From Microvelia longipes (lineage: Eukaryota > Arthropoda > Insecta > Hemiptera > Veliidae), in NCBI GenBank assembly GCA_018340805.1, contig JACMZG010001914.1:43372337-43436336 (forward strand): 64,000 bases of DNA, in the 5' to 3' direction. Within the stretch, counting starts at the first letter, position 1; every line of letters begins with the position of its first letter. Positions 12,842 through 25,964 of this stretch are shown here, one piece after another. Below the pieces are notes generated by a model. The model was not told where the DNA came from. It worked only from the letters and a program-made list of their open reading frames with translations, and searched no databases. The position numbers and the translations under genes are program-made.

Positions 12842-13912
12842 TATATAATTACAATGGAAAAAGGAAAATACTAAAAGTATAACATAACAATCTTTAATAA
12901 TAATAACTTACAGGAGATGAAACGAAGAGATTTATAGGGGTTTTGAAAATTTTAAAGATCTTATTAAGTTATATCTAAAGTTAAAACAAGAAAAGTGGTT
13001 GGTGAAAGAATAGAGAGACTAATAGAGGAGGCAATAAAAAGGAACAAAAGAGAGACAAGAAAGGGATCTTACTCTGTGAGAGAGCATTAGACAGCACTAA
13101 TTAGTAGCACCACTGTAATAATAATCTTTTATAAACAAGTATCATAGACATTATAACAACAATAGATAGGGTTTAGTAACAAACACAGATGACGTCATTA
13201 GCAAAGTATTTCTTTCTCAATCTAACACTCTTGATCGTCTTTAAAATAAAGAGATTTTTCAGTTTTATTTTTATTAATTGACTACGACATATGACGTCAT
13301 TGCGAAAGATTTCGTGAATATAACAGAGACATTCAAGGTGAGCGTTAATGGAATTAATCTTAATAAAAATGGAAGAAGTCTCCCCAAAAATATATTTCTT
13401 TTTAGCAAAGCGCTTTCAACCTAACAAGAGGTCATCATCAGTGCCGTTGAATAAAGAAGAGGGTGATAGATGAGTCTTACAGATCAGATATCAAAGATAG
13501 ACTTTTATTACATTCATTAATGTTATGGACCGATTCATTAATAAACAAAGTTGAGAGACATCTTTAGTTGAAAGTTTACGCGGGTTGAAGGAGACAGAGC
13601 GACATTGTCCCGGCTAAATAACAGCTTGGCAGACAACGTAAACTTAATATTATTTATAGGCAGGTTAATATAAAACCTTGTTTTGTTTGAAATCATATAA
13701 TGTCGTTACAAAAGACCTAGTTCAAACGCTTCGAGTTTACTTTTATAAAAAAGAGAAATTGTAAAATAACTTACAGGATAGCATTTATAATTATTGCATA
13801 GGGAATAAGACTCATTGCTTTGTTAATAACATAAGAGTAACTCAAGTAGAGTAACTCAAGTAGAGTAACTCAATCTTAAGCTATTTCTCAATACCTTTTC
13901 AGACTCAATTCA
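12842..13912. other. Intergenic, no gene seen
   Basis: AT-rich with no coding signal. A structured hairpin lies at 13414-13441. Three short direct repeats of AGAGTAACTCAAGT are found near 13842-13872. Confidence 0.55.
13414..13441 (-). other. CTGATGA-hairpin-GAAA motif, site 1
   Basis: On the - strand: CTGATGA, one extra base, a 5-bp stem (GACCT with AGGTT, one G-T pair) with a 6-base loop, then GAAA. This resembles the catalytic core of a hammerhead ribozyme, except for the extra base before the stem. The same layout recurs at 36352-36377, 36605-36631 and 44850-44878. Confidence 0.45.
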
Positions 13913-14243
13913 AAAAATCGGGTACGGGGTACCTCGGAACTTTTCCTCATCACATCGGATTCGCTACGCTCATCTTCCCAGCTTCGGACTCGTTTTGCTC
14001 GTCCTCAGAATATACAATTTCCCAAATTTATACTGCAAAGTGTCTTCGAACTCGCTTCGACCGTCCTTAGGTAGAAAAGTCATCAATTTATTCTCTGCGG
14101 TCACCCATAAAGCACTGACCACACTCATGCACTTATGCAGCTTAATTTTTATGTTCCACAAAAAATCATGGATGAGCAGGGGATGAGCGTAGCGAATCCG
14201 ATCTGACGAGGAAAAGTTCCTAGGTACCCCATACCCGATTTTT
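13913..14243. mobile_element. MITE with AAAAATCGGGTA terminal inverted repeats
   Basis: The left end reads AAAAATCGGGTACGGGGTAC and the right end, inverted, AAAAATCGGGTATGGGGTAC. The match continues about 60 bp to GGATTCGCTACGCTCATC on both sides. The element is 331 bp. Both strands carry a 63-residue open frame, which is incidental. Half copies occur at 40118-40300 and, weaker, at 1205-1265 and 11693-11770. I could not read a clear target duplication. Confidence 0.8.
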
Positions 14244-14456
14244 CTGATAGAATTAGTTGGTATTACAGGATTGTATTAAATATCTCTGCGTTCATACGTC
14301 ATAAAGTGAGTGTATATTATAAGCCCCGTTGCTTAGGGTAAAACATTTTGTTATAACTCAACCATAAATAAAGGTAAAAATAATTTGCCTCTCCCTTAAA
14401 TAAATTTGAGATTGGCGCCACTAAAAAAATTAATAAAATAGTTATTTAATCCATAA

Positions 14457-14534
14457 GGCTGAGAAGTGTGTCTTTATGTCACGGCAATTAGATTTGCCGT
14501 GAAAAATTGCCAAGACATAAAGACATTCTCAGCC
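14457..14534. repeat. Double hairpin (nested inverted repeats)
   Basis: The outer arms (GGCTGAGAA...TCTTTATGTC and GACATAAAGACATTCTCAGCC) enclose an inner perfect hairpin ACGGCAA-TTAGAT-TTGCCGT. The whole could extrude as a branched cruciform. It lies directly before the MITE-like element at 14548. Confidence 0.75.
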
Positions 14535-14547
14535 GGATGGCATACAC

Positions 14548-15050
14548 TATTTTTTTTGAGGTAGCACTCATTAAATAAAGCACTCATTAAAAAAAATCAA
14601 AAATTGCACTCATTAAACTGCGCTATATAATTAATTGAAAAAAAACAAACGTCCAATTAACTCCATATTATCGTCGTCATTAAATTCATCCATAGCTTCA
14701 CACTCTTACTCAAAAATGTAAAAGCTTTACAAATAAACACACAAAAATTGTCATTTAGAACACCTTTTAAAAACGAAAAAAAATTAGTCTACGAACAAAA
14801 ACAGAAACAAAATGAATGTTTTTAAAGAAAACTCAAGGAGGTTTAACACAGATTGTTTTTTGAACACGCTACATTACAGTAATGGCGGCAACATATGAAA
14901 TACTTTTACGTCCTAGGAGTTTTTTTACATTCATTATTGTCCTCGGAGGTGAAAAGTACTAAATAACCTCCTGTAACAATAATAATTGGCTTCTCATCCT
15001 AAAAACGGTCCAATAAAGTGCTCAATTACGTACTACCTCAAAAAAAAATA
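14548..15050. mobile_element. Candidate MITE with TTTTGAGGTAG ends
   Basis: The left end TATTTTTTTTGAGGTAG and the inverted right end share 17 bp, differing by one T. Just inside the left end, CACTCATTAAA is repeated three times, and a related AGTGCTCAATTA is near the right end. No ORF. Assignment rests on the terminal inverted repeat alone. Confidence 0.5.
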
Positions 15051-15662
15051 TTTTCAAACAAGTAACTCATTTTGTTCAAAACGGATTTTAAATTTTTTTT
15101 CTTAAAATCTTTTTCTCAAATTCGCTCCTTTTTCTCAAAGGTTTCCATTCCTAAAAACCCCAAATTTTGTACCATATACGATTATCCTCGGAACAATCAG
15201 ATAATTCTCCTCCACAGTTTAACTTATATTCTACAAATAAAGGAGTTGATTAAGGTAAGAGGGAAAATTCAAAGCTCTTTGAAGAGCCAAGGATAGAACA
15301 AAGAATAAAACTCATTAAGCTGAGTATGGAGTTTATAAAACTCTTTGGGAGTTGTATGAAAATTCTTTATTAGCTAACATAACAAGTTCAGATCTTCGAC
15401 CTAAGGAATCCCACCCTCCCCCGCCCATAATAAACATGCAACACCAGTTTGTTGTAAAAAAATTGAAAAGGAAAAGCTAATGAAATAACAAGGAGACTTT
15501 AAAAACTTGGGAATGCAGGATAAGTGAAATAGAAAGGAAAGCCAGAGTGGAAGTAAAGGTCAGGTGAGGTCGCGAAAAAAATTGACTCAAAGCTACTCGG
15601 TAAATTGCTTTCTTAGCATTATATATGAGAAGCATAATACAGGCTTTGTTTCTCCCAATAAC
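15051..15662. other. Intergenic, no gene seen
   Basis: A 74-residue + strand frame at 15072-15296 has no recognisable motif and is not flanked by convincing splice sites. Nothing else is seen. Confidence 0.5.
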
Positions 15663-16254
15663 AATAGTTATTTATGCAACAAGGGATGAAGTAAGTTTTA
15701 CAGCTCAAGTTAAAGTTCGTTCTAAGGCAGCGCCGAAGGAGGAAATTTCATTAGCTCACGAGGCTGGTAGGCCGAGGAAATAAACTAGTTAGCTCCGAGG
15801 CTTGACGAGGGAGATAATACGAGAGCTGAAAACTTTCATCCTTGTTGCATATTAAATTTTATCTACGACTAGAGAACTAATCCCTAACAACTATTAATAT
15901 ATTCCTTCAGCTCCTTTAATTGTTATGTTGTGTAGTTTAGTTTATTCTTACCATGTCAATTACTCTGATGAAAAGAGAATAAGCCATTATCTTCACATTA
16001 TTTTTATTGTAAGCTGTCAATAGAATAATGTGTAATATTATATTTGTAATTTAAACATTAGCGTGTGTATATTGTATATTCTACCCGAGTACCAACATAA
16101 CACCGAAAAAAATCCTAAAAATTTCCTACAAATTTTACTAAAAAATTCTGTTAAGTTGGCTGAAAGTGTTTACTATCCTCCCTAGGGAGTAAAAGTACTT
16201 TCAGTGTGAGATAACAAGGCTGTAAGTGAACTACATACAAAAGGAGTAGATAAA
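15663..16254 (+). repeat. Dispersed repeat family R1, copy B
   Basis: About 590 bp, same order of words as copy A (6103-6734), including GCAACAAGGGATGAAG, the palindromic partner CTTTCATCCTTGTTGC, and CCTCCCTAGGGAGTAAAAG near the end. It is slightly shorter than A because of small deletions. Confidence 0.85.
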
Positions 16255-16739
16255 ACAAACAAAACAAATAGAGTTTAGTAAATGCTTGTAGTAGGTTAAG
16301 TAAAAAATCAAAACCAACTAAATATGAATCATTAAAAAATCTTTGTAATATGTTGGTAGATTTTAAAAGAAGAAGAAATAATTGTTAGAGGAGGTCCGTA
16401 AGTAGCAGGAATTTTCTTTGCAATGCTTTCTTGCTCAATTCAAATATCATTGACTATACCTTGTTTATTTACAATAGTTAATATACTTCTTGTCAATCAA
16501 AAGTTCAATGCAGTCAACAAAACTGCTTAATTCAAGATTCTGGGCCATAATGATCAAGTTAAGCTTTATATTGTTATTTATGTAATTTAATTTATTTGTA
16601 ACTTATTCGGATAAAAAATTTAACAAAAAAAAGTTTCCGATTTATGTCTTACAACCTGAGCACTGGCATTATTAATAAGTATTAACATTTTAATTTTAAA
16701 TGGGGCATGTGATAAATGCTTTTTAGATAGGGTTACTAT

Positions 16740-17060
16740 CTAAAAAAAATATTAAGACATTTGTGAGTTAATACTTAATGCAAATGCGCTGCGCATATTT
16801 ATTACACAGGTTAGACAAAACTATTATTATATTATAAAACTATTATAACATCGACTTTGACAGCAATTTTGCCGCTCATACTAAGCTCAGTTAATGCCAA
16901 TTTAAAAATATTTTAGCTCATTTCCTATGAAAAATTCGGAAAAATTGAAGAAGTTAATAATGTTGTTTCTCATGTTATAAGCCATAAGCCGGAAACAAGC
17001 AAGACCAGGATTGTTAAGCAAGAAAGTCGCATTGCAAAGAAAATTCACCCAAATTACGGG
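16740..17060 (+). repeat. Dispersed repeat family R3, copy
   Basis: It contains AATGCGCTGCGCATATTTAT, AAGCTCAGTTAATGCC and, near its end, ATAAGCCGGAAACAAGCAAG and GCAAAGAAAATTCACCC, in the order found in the inverted copy at 25965-26510. No ORF. 16255-16739 in front of it holds nothing I can name. Confidence 0.6.
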
Positions 17061-19116
17061 CCTCCGCGCCACATTAACTACTATTTATTTATTTACTATT
17101 TATTTATTATTTACTATTATTTATAACTACTAAAGATTATTTAGTAGTTATAAACTTAAATTGTTTAAGTATGAGGATAAAATATAATCACCGGTACCAA
17201 GATTCGAATTTGGGAACCCTATAATTGAGTTCTTTAAGTGGTCTGATCGACTCCGGACCGGCTTTATTGGCTTCAGCCACCCAAAAACATCGAACACAAA
17301 ACCCTAAACATATGTTGTTAAAAACCGCTAAAAATCAACTAAATAAATTTGTACAGTATTAAAATTACTTTAAACCCCAATGAATAAAGCGTAAATAATA
17401 TATAGCGAATATCTAGCAATAAAATTAATAGCTAATGCGTCTTAGAATCCATTTAATTAAAATTAGTAAGAACTATTTATAATAGAATATCCTCCACTTG
17501 ATTGGCATTCCTATATCCACCAAAAATACTCATTTGAATTTGAAAGGTACATTTGTATAAAAGGGGGACCAGGTACATTATGTGATGTGGTTGTCCTTAA
17601 ATGTTTAAACTTGTTTATATAATATGAAAAGGGCTTATGAAAAGCAAGTCAAAACGTAATGAGGATGAAAACATCCAATAGCTGTCACATGGGAAACTTG
17701 ATAAAGTACGAGGGTACTGGTACAGTATGAGGGGAGGAATAGTGTGCTAGTCAGTGATAAGACATATCTGGTGCTCTGCATGTTATCACTGCACAGTACA
17801 GGACCACATAGTACACAGTGATAACCTCACTAAAATCACAAGGAAACCAAAACAAATTTCTCATCAAAGTGTTCATTGTGCATTACTACGTCATAGAGTT
17901 ATCGTAAATAACCAAACACGAGTAACCTCATTGGGTTTATCGATATTTGAATGATTAGCCATCGATGTCTAAGATCCCGGATGGACATTACTCGTTGACA
18001 TACGTAAACGGTATTCGTTTGAACAATGGTTAAGTAGAATATAGTTTTGTTTGCCGACGTGTATAGAGAGTGAAATGAAAGGGGTGGTATCGATCCCTTC
18101 GCCCACGTTTTCCAACCCTGAGGGAGGTTGCCTCCGCCTCCGCATTGTCTTGGAAAAACCTCACCCTATACAGCTGATACAAAAACCAGTCAAATGTCGT
18201 TTTGGCAGAACAATACAGTCCCGGTATAAGAATCCACTTATTTATCCTCCAATACAGATATCCTTTTCCCGAAATCAACTTAACTAAACAGGATTGAAAA
18301 AATAGAGTAGAAGATAGAACTTGAAATTTAAAAACCAAGTTTCAAAATCACGTAAAAGCACAGAATCATATCAATACACTTTTGAAGCATAGAAGATTCT
18401 AATCAGTATTTCATTATTTACAACACCGGGATTTTTCCTTAAATCAGCAGATTCCATAACTAACCTAAAAAGCATTTTAAACTCAATTGAGAAACAAACT
18501 AACTTTTTTGGAAGCACCATAGAATCAAATAATTGAAGGAACGTAAGTGAGTTCTTAAAATAAATACTATAAAATCATAAATTACAATAAATGGTTTATT
18601 TATTTATTTATAAGTGAGTTCTTACATTTCAGAAGATTGGGACGGCGCGTATGTTTGTTTGTATGCTTGTATGTACGTGTCGCGATAACTGCCGTAAAAA
18701 TGGACCGATCTTGATAAAATTTTGTATACATGTAAAACTAACTATGTGTCAGAGCTGTATAGTTTTTGGTAATATTCCGTAACATATTTTCAAAATGGCG
18801 GCCAATAGGGCGGAAAAAATTTAAAAAAAAAATGAGCGAAAAAATCTTGTTGTGTATCGTTTTTAAGTTATTAAAGAGTCGAAAAAAAAATATATGTTGG
18901 ATGAATAAAATTTTACAAATTATTACAAACTTTAAAAATGGCGGGAAAAATGACGTAGTATATGTGTAGAAAATGTCGGCACAATCTAAACACTATATGA
19001 AGATTTATGATTTTTTTAAATGTGTGTGGGGTCATTTTTGTGGATAAATGACGTCACACATATTTTATAAACAATATAGTTCAGTACATTAATAAGGTTG
19101 ATTCGTTTGATTCGTT
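17061..19116. other. Intergenic, no gene seen
   Basis: AT-rich, with TTTATTTA-type simple sequence near 17085-17140 and 18595-18612. Overlapping open frames on both strands at 18030-18338 have no recognisable domain. The segment from about 18635 (GGGACGGCGCGTATGTTTG) resembles the start of a degenerate interspersed repeat, but I cannot classify it. Confidence 0.5.
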
Positions 19117-19203
19117 TGATTCGTTTCGATCCAAGAAAGCGTTTGAAAGTTATCGTGTCCCATATAAACGTCTAGGACACAAAAATCTCGTACATACATA
19201 TAT
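19117..19203. repeat. Second copy of the segment at 11790-11867
   Basis: It shares AAAGTTATCGTGTCCCATA, AAACGTCTAGGA and AAAAATCTCGT with 11790-11867 in the same order and, like that copy, runs into TA-rich sequence. It is probably the end of one transposon family. Confidence 0.7.
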
Positions 19204-20470
19204 ATAAACCTCAACAATATACATATATTCCTTATCAGGGAGACCCTTTTTTCACAAAATCTACCCCCCCCCCCGCTCCCTTCCCCCCAAGACCCTAACT
19301 TCATGAGCTCATTTTCTTTGAAAATTTTCTAAAAACCTGGAAACTGAAATTATATTTTTGTTGCAACTTTAACAAACACATCCGTCTAAACTGTAAATAT
19401 TACATTTAAAAAAACACAAAAAACAAATGGTCCACAGAAGTATATAAAAAAAATAAATGGACTTATTTTTACTGATTTACCTACCTATGGGTAGATCAAA
19501 ACCAGTCATTATTTTAGGTCAAAAAGACTCTGAATTTCAGTAATCTTCACAGATGCCCAATTTTTGAGTATTTTTTTTACCAAAAACACAACAAAAATAA
19601 CTACTTTACACCCTACAACACACAAAACCCTTAAAATTGTATGTTTTTCATGTTATCACGTTTAAGACATAGACAGACTTAAAAATTAAACATATTTTAA
19701 CGAATTGCAGGTAATATAAGAGTTATTCTAGAGGAAAAGAAGATCGTAGCTAGCGTATCTTATGATTTAATGTTGTCATATTATGCTAAGATTATATGTT
19801 GACATAATATAAGTTTTTTGCCTTTTTTAGCATTATTTGTCAAATATTAAACCATCATGTTCGAAAGCTCTAAAATTCTTCTTTCTGTCTAAAATAACAC
19901 AATATTACCTGTAATTTAATAAAATTTATAAGTCTGCCTGTATCTTAACATTATATCACGAAGGAACAAACAATTTTACAGCTTCTGTGTGTTTTAGGAT
20001 GTAAATAATAATTTTGTAATATTTGAACATATCTCTGGTGTTATTGAACCAATTTCAATGGTTAAAAAATATATTTGTCGCAAATTTAATTAATTGACTT
20101 AAATAAAGAGCCTAAACTTTTTGATAAAACCAATAAGATCATCACTATCGGGGAAAACTTATTTTGAAAACGGACTTTGATAGGGCCAAGGGGTCAAAAT
20201 TCTCCGATTTTGAACGGCAGACCACATTATCTTTTATCAAAGAGCAAAAATAAATCAATCCAGCGGATTACACACTAGTACGCAGGCTCGACAGTGGCGC
20301 TTTTTGCGCGTCTGGCTCTTGGACTATTAACATCCACCGAATGATAGGGATCAATTAGCAGTTTCACAACGTAATATAAAACAAGATAAGCTTACCTATG
20401 ACACGCTGGTACTTAAAGCAAATATAATTTTACCTGAAACAAAAAAAACAACAAATAAATTTAAATAATA
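19204..20470. other. Intergenic, no gene seen
   Basis: A C-rich run at 19264-19290 and AT-rich unique sequence. No coding or RNA signal found. Confidence 0.55.
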
Positions 20471-21118
20471 GTTCTCAGATCAGATAATTATAGTGGTTGT
20501 GTTCTCAGATCAGATAATAGCATAGGAGGGGTAGTGGTTGTGTTCTCAAATCAGATAATAGCATAGGAGGAGTAGTGGTTGTGTTCTCAAATCAGATAAT
20601 AGCATAGGAGGAATAGTGGTTGTGTTCTCAGATCAGATAATAGCATAGGAGGGGTAGTGGTTGTGTTCTCAGATCAGATAATAGCATAGGAGGGTAGTGG
20701 TTGTGTTCTCAGATCAGATAATAGCATGTAGTGGTTGTGTTCTCAGATAATAGCATTAGGATCAGCATAGGAGGGTTGTGTCAGATCAGATAATAGCATG
20801 AATAGTGGTTGTGTTCTCAGATCAATAATAGCATAAGGATATCAGATCAGATAATATAGTGGTTGTGTTCTCAAATCAGATAATAGCATAGGAGGAGTAG
20901 TGGTTGTGTTCTCAGATCAGATAATAGCATAGGAGGGTAGTGGTTGTGTTCTCAAATCAGATAATAGCATAGAGGAAGTAGTGTGTTGTGTTCTCCAGAT
21001 AATAGCATAGGGAAGTTAGTGGTTGTGTTCTCAGATCAGATATAGATAGGAGGAATAGTGGTTGTGTTCTCAGATCAGATAATAGCATAGGAGGGGTATG
21101 GTTGTTGTTCTCAGATCA
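20471..21118. repeat. Tandem repeat, about 41-bp unit
   Basis: About 16 units of TAGTGGTTGTGTTCTCAGAT + CAGATAATAGCATAGGAGGGG with small indels; units near 20740-20850 are scrambled. No spacers, so it is a satellite. Confidence 0.95.
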
Positions 21119-22496
21119 AGTTATGCTTGTTTCACTGACCCAACTTACCTCAATTTACAAATCCCTTTCACTTTTCCTTTATATTTACTTTATTTTTCAT
21201 GTTTGGTTGACTTAATTTGCACTTAGTTGATTTTAATGTAAAATTGTTTTATTTTTAATGTTTTTGTAAAGAACCGAAAACATAACCTGATATAGCCAAA
21301 ACTCAACTTCTTCGAGCAGTGTTGCCACAGCGAAGGAACCACTTTAAATTTCCCTACCTAAGCGAGTTTGATCAACACTGTTTTGGGAAGAACAAGAAGA
21401 TAAAAAAGCACCTGTTGCTCTGCGTCTCGTTAAAATTATCGTCATGTCGATCTATCTTACGTCTAATTTTTATGTCGTCTTCAGGAAATCAGTCTGTTTC
21501 AGTCACCTACCTTCACATAATTAACGTCTGGTAGGAGTCTATGCGAGAGGAAATTACCAGGAATGCAAGAAATAAAGACTTATTTACACCTTTCGTCGAA
21601 AGTTGGCTTTCAGATATCTTCATTCATATCGGCTTTCCGTGTGGAATTCACTCTTTATGCCTCAAGTGGACTGTTATTATTAAGAAATCCTAAAGCCAAC
21701 CTTCCAAAATATATTGTTAGTTTAATGAGTATATTTAATTTAATGAGTATATTTAGTATAATGAGTATAGTTTAGATTTAAGAGTAAAGGAACGTATGAG
21801 ACCGTGAAAGCTTTTTAAACCTTTTGTTCTGGTTAAGTCTTCGCGTCAGTTTACATCGCTTTGTTAATGCTTTTTTTGTCCTTTTCTCACATTTTTGTTG
21901 TTCTAACGTTAATTTATTTGGGTGAAACATCTCCCAGGCTTCTTAGGCTCCTTCTTGAGAAGTTCATAATCGTATACGTTCATGAACTATAGTGTTTAAA
22001 TTACATATAGAACATTCATTGTTACAAATTCTACCTTGAGTCAAAACCTTAGCTACCCCCACTTCTACCTACCTTACTTAGTCAAATGTGTGGAACATCT
22101 GAAAGACCATAGACGTTCTTCACGTCCCGCACAGGTATAAGATGTCCAGGCCGATAAGCTTTTACATAACGCCAATGCCAAAGATTGGAATCACAGTCTA
22201 GTCTAAACGGTACGGTACTTATTTCGGCTACACTAGGGACGTTACTAGCGTCGAGCTATCGTCAGGACGGTAAAATGTTTCGAGAAAAATTTGGAAGCAA
22301 ATGTTCTCCTCGCCAGAGACAAAAAGAACACTGGGATCTTCTCAGTAAAGAAGAAATTCTATTTACATCGGTCCTAAGTCAGACTAAAAAATTCAAAAGA
22401 ATAAAATTAATAAAGTCCTACCAATGCATAAACACAATTGGTTAATACTTAAACGCTTGCATTTGCTGTTCGTATGAATACTTACTTGAACATTGA
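21119..22496. other. Intergenic, no gene seen
   Basis: Several 65-86-residue frames occur (21319-21534, 21563-21775, 22185-22445), none with a motif or splice context I recognise. A short triple repeat of TTTAATGAGTATAT lies at 21720-21768. Confidence 0.45.
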
Positions 22497-22740
22497 AGAT
22501 TTAGGTCTTCCGGTTGTGACCGCGTTAATGTAGATGAAGAATCCGACGTTTTGCTTCCACTGTGGGAGGCATCTTTAGGATGTAGGACATTATGGATAGA
22601 AACACAATGCTCTACAAAACTGAACTCATTATATTCCATTAACGCGATTTCATCATACGCGCTTCATCTACATTAATGCGGTCACCACTGGAAGACCTAA
22701 ATCTTCATGGCAATAACTGCGGAAGCCTACGGAGTTTATT
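22497..22740. repeat. Imperfect palindromic repeat, family R2, copy 2
   Basis: It repeats the outer arms of 8554-8812 (GGTCTTCCGGTTGTGACCGC ... GCGGTCACCACTGGAAGACC) and the inner word GGAGGCATCTTTAGGATGTAGG. Part of the right inner arm is deleted compared with copy 1. Confidence 0.75.
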
Positions 22741-23402
22741 ACTTGAATATTACAAAAAAAGGTTTAACTACATTTAAACGGTTCACATGGTAGGTAGTAC
22801 GGGTGCACTACGAGAACCAAACGTAGTAAAGAGAGAAAACAGCATTATAAGATTTTTGTGACTTTATTAAAAGAAGGATGTTGAGGTCTGGTCAACGCAC
22901 TTAAAACCAAATCGATTGATCCTGCGAGTGAAAGACATCAAGAATAAGATTGACAAGATACCCTTAAAAAAAGGACCACGGTTCATTTCTCTTTGCCATA
23001 CTTCTGGTAGGGTCATCTATTTCCCCTAAAAAGCCCAAGTCTGTTTATAAAACTCAGTGAATAACTAGTAAGAGGGTATTCCGAAAATCGGAAGCGTATA
23101 AATTCTAGAGGGGATCATCAAGAACGAGATTCTTCTCAGCCCAAAAACTTGGCCCATCACCTTTTTCCTCTCTCAGACAACTGTAAATCCTTCAACGTCA
23201 ACAACCTTCCCCTCAGGAGCATAAAACTCTTCAATAGGGGAAACAACGTAACACTCGAGACATAAAAACTTTGATTTTCTCCAAACAAACGTCCAGCTAC
23301 CAAATATCAAAACGTTTAAATGACGCTTACTGCTTACATGCTGCATCGACATTAACCCGAACTACTTGCGAGTGGATTGCCACCTCTTCTAAAAAGTATA
23401 AT
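22741..23402. other. Intergenic, no gene seen
   Basis: Unique sequence of moderate GC content without a supported ORF. Confidence 0.55.
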
Positions 23403-23424
23403 GTTATATATATATATATATTAT

Positions 23425-23459
<35 letters not shown>

Positions 23460-23465
23460 TTATAT
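23403..23465. repeat. TA microsatellite
   Basis: Interrupted TA/AT dinucleotide run of about 60 bp. Confidence 0.95.
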
Positions 23466-23973
23466 CTATTATATTATTTTTAAAGATCATTCAATAAAAA
23501 ATAAAACTAATTATGATAATTAAATCATTTAAAACTATGGCTCAGATGAAATTTAAAACATATGTTAGTCTTATAATGACTACATGCGTGCCAAATTTTA
23601 ATCGGATCACATTACTTTTCCGTGTTTTATGATATTACGAAATTAAAGCTGAGGTGTTATTGCGAGTTTATGACGTATAACAAATTATTTTTCTAACAGC
23701 ACAACTACAGCGGTAGACTGATTTTTGTACAAAATTTTAACACTCTAGCATAAATACACTGAGCGCTACGATGATAACAGAGACACACACACAAACACAC
23801 ATACAAACAGACAACTTTGCGAAAACCACTCAGGAGGCCTTAAAAGCCTGAAACGGATAATTCCGGTTTCGGATTTTTTTTGCAAACGCAATACTTTTTC
23901 TAATACATATACAGTGTAAATGGGGAAAAGAAATTAGAAATAAAAATACTAGAAAAAATTAGAGTAATAATTA
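23466..23973. other. Intergenic, possible decayed interspersed repeat
   Basis: It ends with an ACACACACAAACACACATACA tract and AACCACTCAGGAGGCCTT, a layout common in degenerate insect LINE-derived repeats. This is not enough to assign it. Confidence 0.35.
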
Positions 23974-24545
23974 AGAGACACTAGGACATGTAACAGGCAA
24001 ATGCAATGCTACATCTGGCAACTTCATTCGACATTCGTCATCATTGATGGCTCGACATAATGTCATGTCCCACTTTGTTTCGTTACGTCTTACTCATCAG
24101 GACACCGACAGAGCCTGAACTCACTCTGACCTTCAATTAATTCCGAAGAATATAATGTGAAGTACTTACCAGAGACGAGCGGTGCTCTCTTACCGCCATC
24201 ATGCATGGCAAGCAAAACATATATCATTTTGATACTACCGAGTTTTGCAAAACATGAATAGTTGACACAATATAATTGTGCGAGAGACACCTAGGAAATG
24301 TAACAAGCAAAATGCAATGCTACATCTGGAACTGTTCCATCATTCGACATTCGTCATCATTGATGGCTCGACATAATGTCATGTCCCACTCTGTTTCGTT
24401 ACGTCTAACTCATCAGGGCACCGACAGAGCCTGAACTCACTCTGACCTTCAATTAAAATTCCGATGAATATATATGATGTATTAACCAGAGACGAGCGGA
24501 GCTTTCTTACCACCATCATGCTTGATCAGCAAATCATATTATTTA
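23974..24545. repeat. Direct duplication, about 300-bp unit, two copies
   Basis: Unit 1 (23974-24281) and unit 2 (24282-24545) abut and share long stretches including GACATTCGTCATCATTGATG and GGCTCGACATAATGTCATGT. They differ by scattered substitutions and indels, so the duplication is not an assembly echo. Confidence 0.9.
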
Positions 24546-24810
24546 TTATTTGATACTAATATAATTTCAGTGTGAGGTTAAGCTCTGTCGGCGCCTGTTG
24601 AGATTCTTGATTTTTGCTACCATGTGTCGTAGATTGTCAGATTTTATCAGTAATGTTAAGTTTTAGTTTTATACAAAACAGTAACAGTTACAGTAAATTT
24701 TTATTTCTGTAAGTTAGATTATTTATTGTAGCTTCCTGTACTTTTAATTTATATTTTCTTTTTTTTATTATTGCTTTTTTAATTAGTTTTGTCATTGTTT
24801 TGTTGTAGAC

Positions 24811-24838
24811 CTTGATAAGAATTAAATATAATTCGAAA
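24811..24838 (+). other. CTTGATAA-hairpin-GAAA motif, degenerate site
   Basis: A perfect 5-bp stem (GAATT / AATTC) with a 6-base loop sits between CTTGATAA and GAAACG. It is like the CTGATGA-hairpin-GAAA sites but with a corrupted left core. Surrounding text (GAAACGTTGGGAAGG) is typical of retroelement 3' regions. Confidence 0.3.
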
Positions 24839-24924
24839 CGTTGGGAAGGAAGTAATTGTGGTGTTTCATTTGGACCGAATCCTGAGATTTGAGATCAACT
24901 AATATAATACGGTCGAGATAGCTG

Positions 24925-24927
<3 letters not shown>

Positions 24928-25000
<73 letters not shown>

Positions 25001-25112
25001 CTGTGTGGGTGTGTTTGTATATAATTGGTTATATATATATATTATATATATATTATATATATATATATATATTATATATAATATATAATATGTATATATA
25101 TTAATATATTTT
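24928..25112. repeat. TA microsatellite, interrupted
   Basis: Two TA-rich blocks (24928-25000 and 25029-25112) separated by GTGTGGGTGTGTTTGTATA. Confidence 0.93.
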
Positions 25113-25964
25113 TAATGGTTATATATTATTTCATAACCAATTATTTAGAAAATTTAGCTCCTTTTACAAAATTATTATATAAACTTAAAGAGAAAACGAT
25201 TTATAAAAACTTATTATCTTTTATACTTAATTTCATATAAAAGACCAACAAGAAATAAATTGATAATAAAATTCAAACGAAAAAACTAGACACGCACAAG
25301 CCTTAAGCTTATGTTCATTATAAACAATTAATATTGTAAATAGAACTATAAAAAATTTTGGAACCTTTTATATGATTTTAATGTAAATTGCTCTTTCTGA
25401 GGTATAAGTAGATGGTGGATAGTTGATAAGTTTCACATGAAATGCCCTCAATTAAGGTCAACAGTTGAATACAATACTCAGGCATCCTAGATGTATCCGT
25501 CTATTAAAGTAATATATAAACCAAGTAGGGAAACAAACACATAGATAAACAATATTAACATAGATGGTTCACTCCCGACCGTAGTAGGAGCACTCAATTG
25601 ACATGTTTTGTTTATGATTTAAGTTGGGGGCCTCATCACAAATCTAAAAGAGCGCTAGTAGTAAAATCTGTTGCTCATTTCTACAGATTGTGCTGTAGTT
25701 TTTTTTAAAATTCAAACAGTTGCCAATCGTTAAGTAAAATAAAATAAAAGTAAACAAAGACTATGGTAATTACGAAATTTCCATAAATCATTTATGTTTT
25801 AATGTTTTACTGACCCAAGTAGTAAAAATAAATGAACTTAGACTGAAATTGATGATAATATATAATTACATTTATTCTTAAACGAGTTTAATTTGTTACT
25901 GAATTTTATATTTTTTAAATATATATCAAGGCGTATGCTCAATGTAAAATGGCAAACAATAGAA
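25113..25964. other. Intergenic, no gene seen
   Basis: AT-rich, no supported ORF. Confidence 0.55.

Noticed and set aside
18030..18338. Overlapping ORFs on both strands
   Set aside because: No recognisable domain and mirror-image overlap suggests chance.
22185..22445. 86-residue + strand ORF
   Set aside because: No motif; lies beside an R2 repeat; no splice support.
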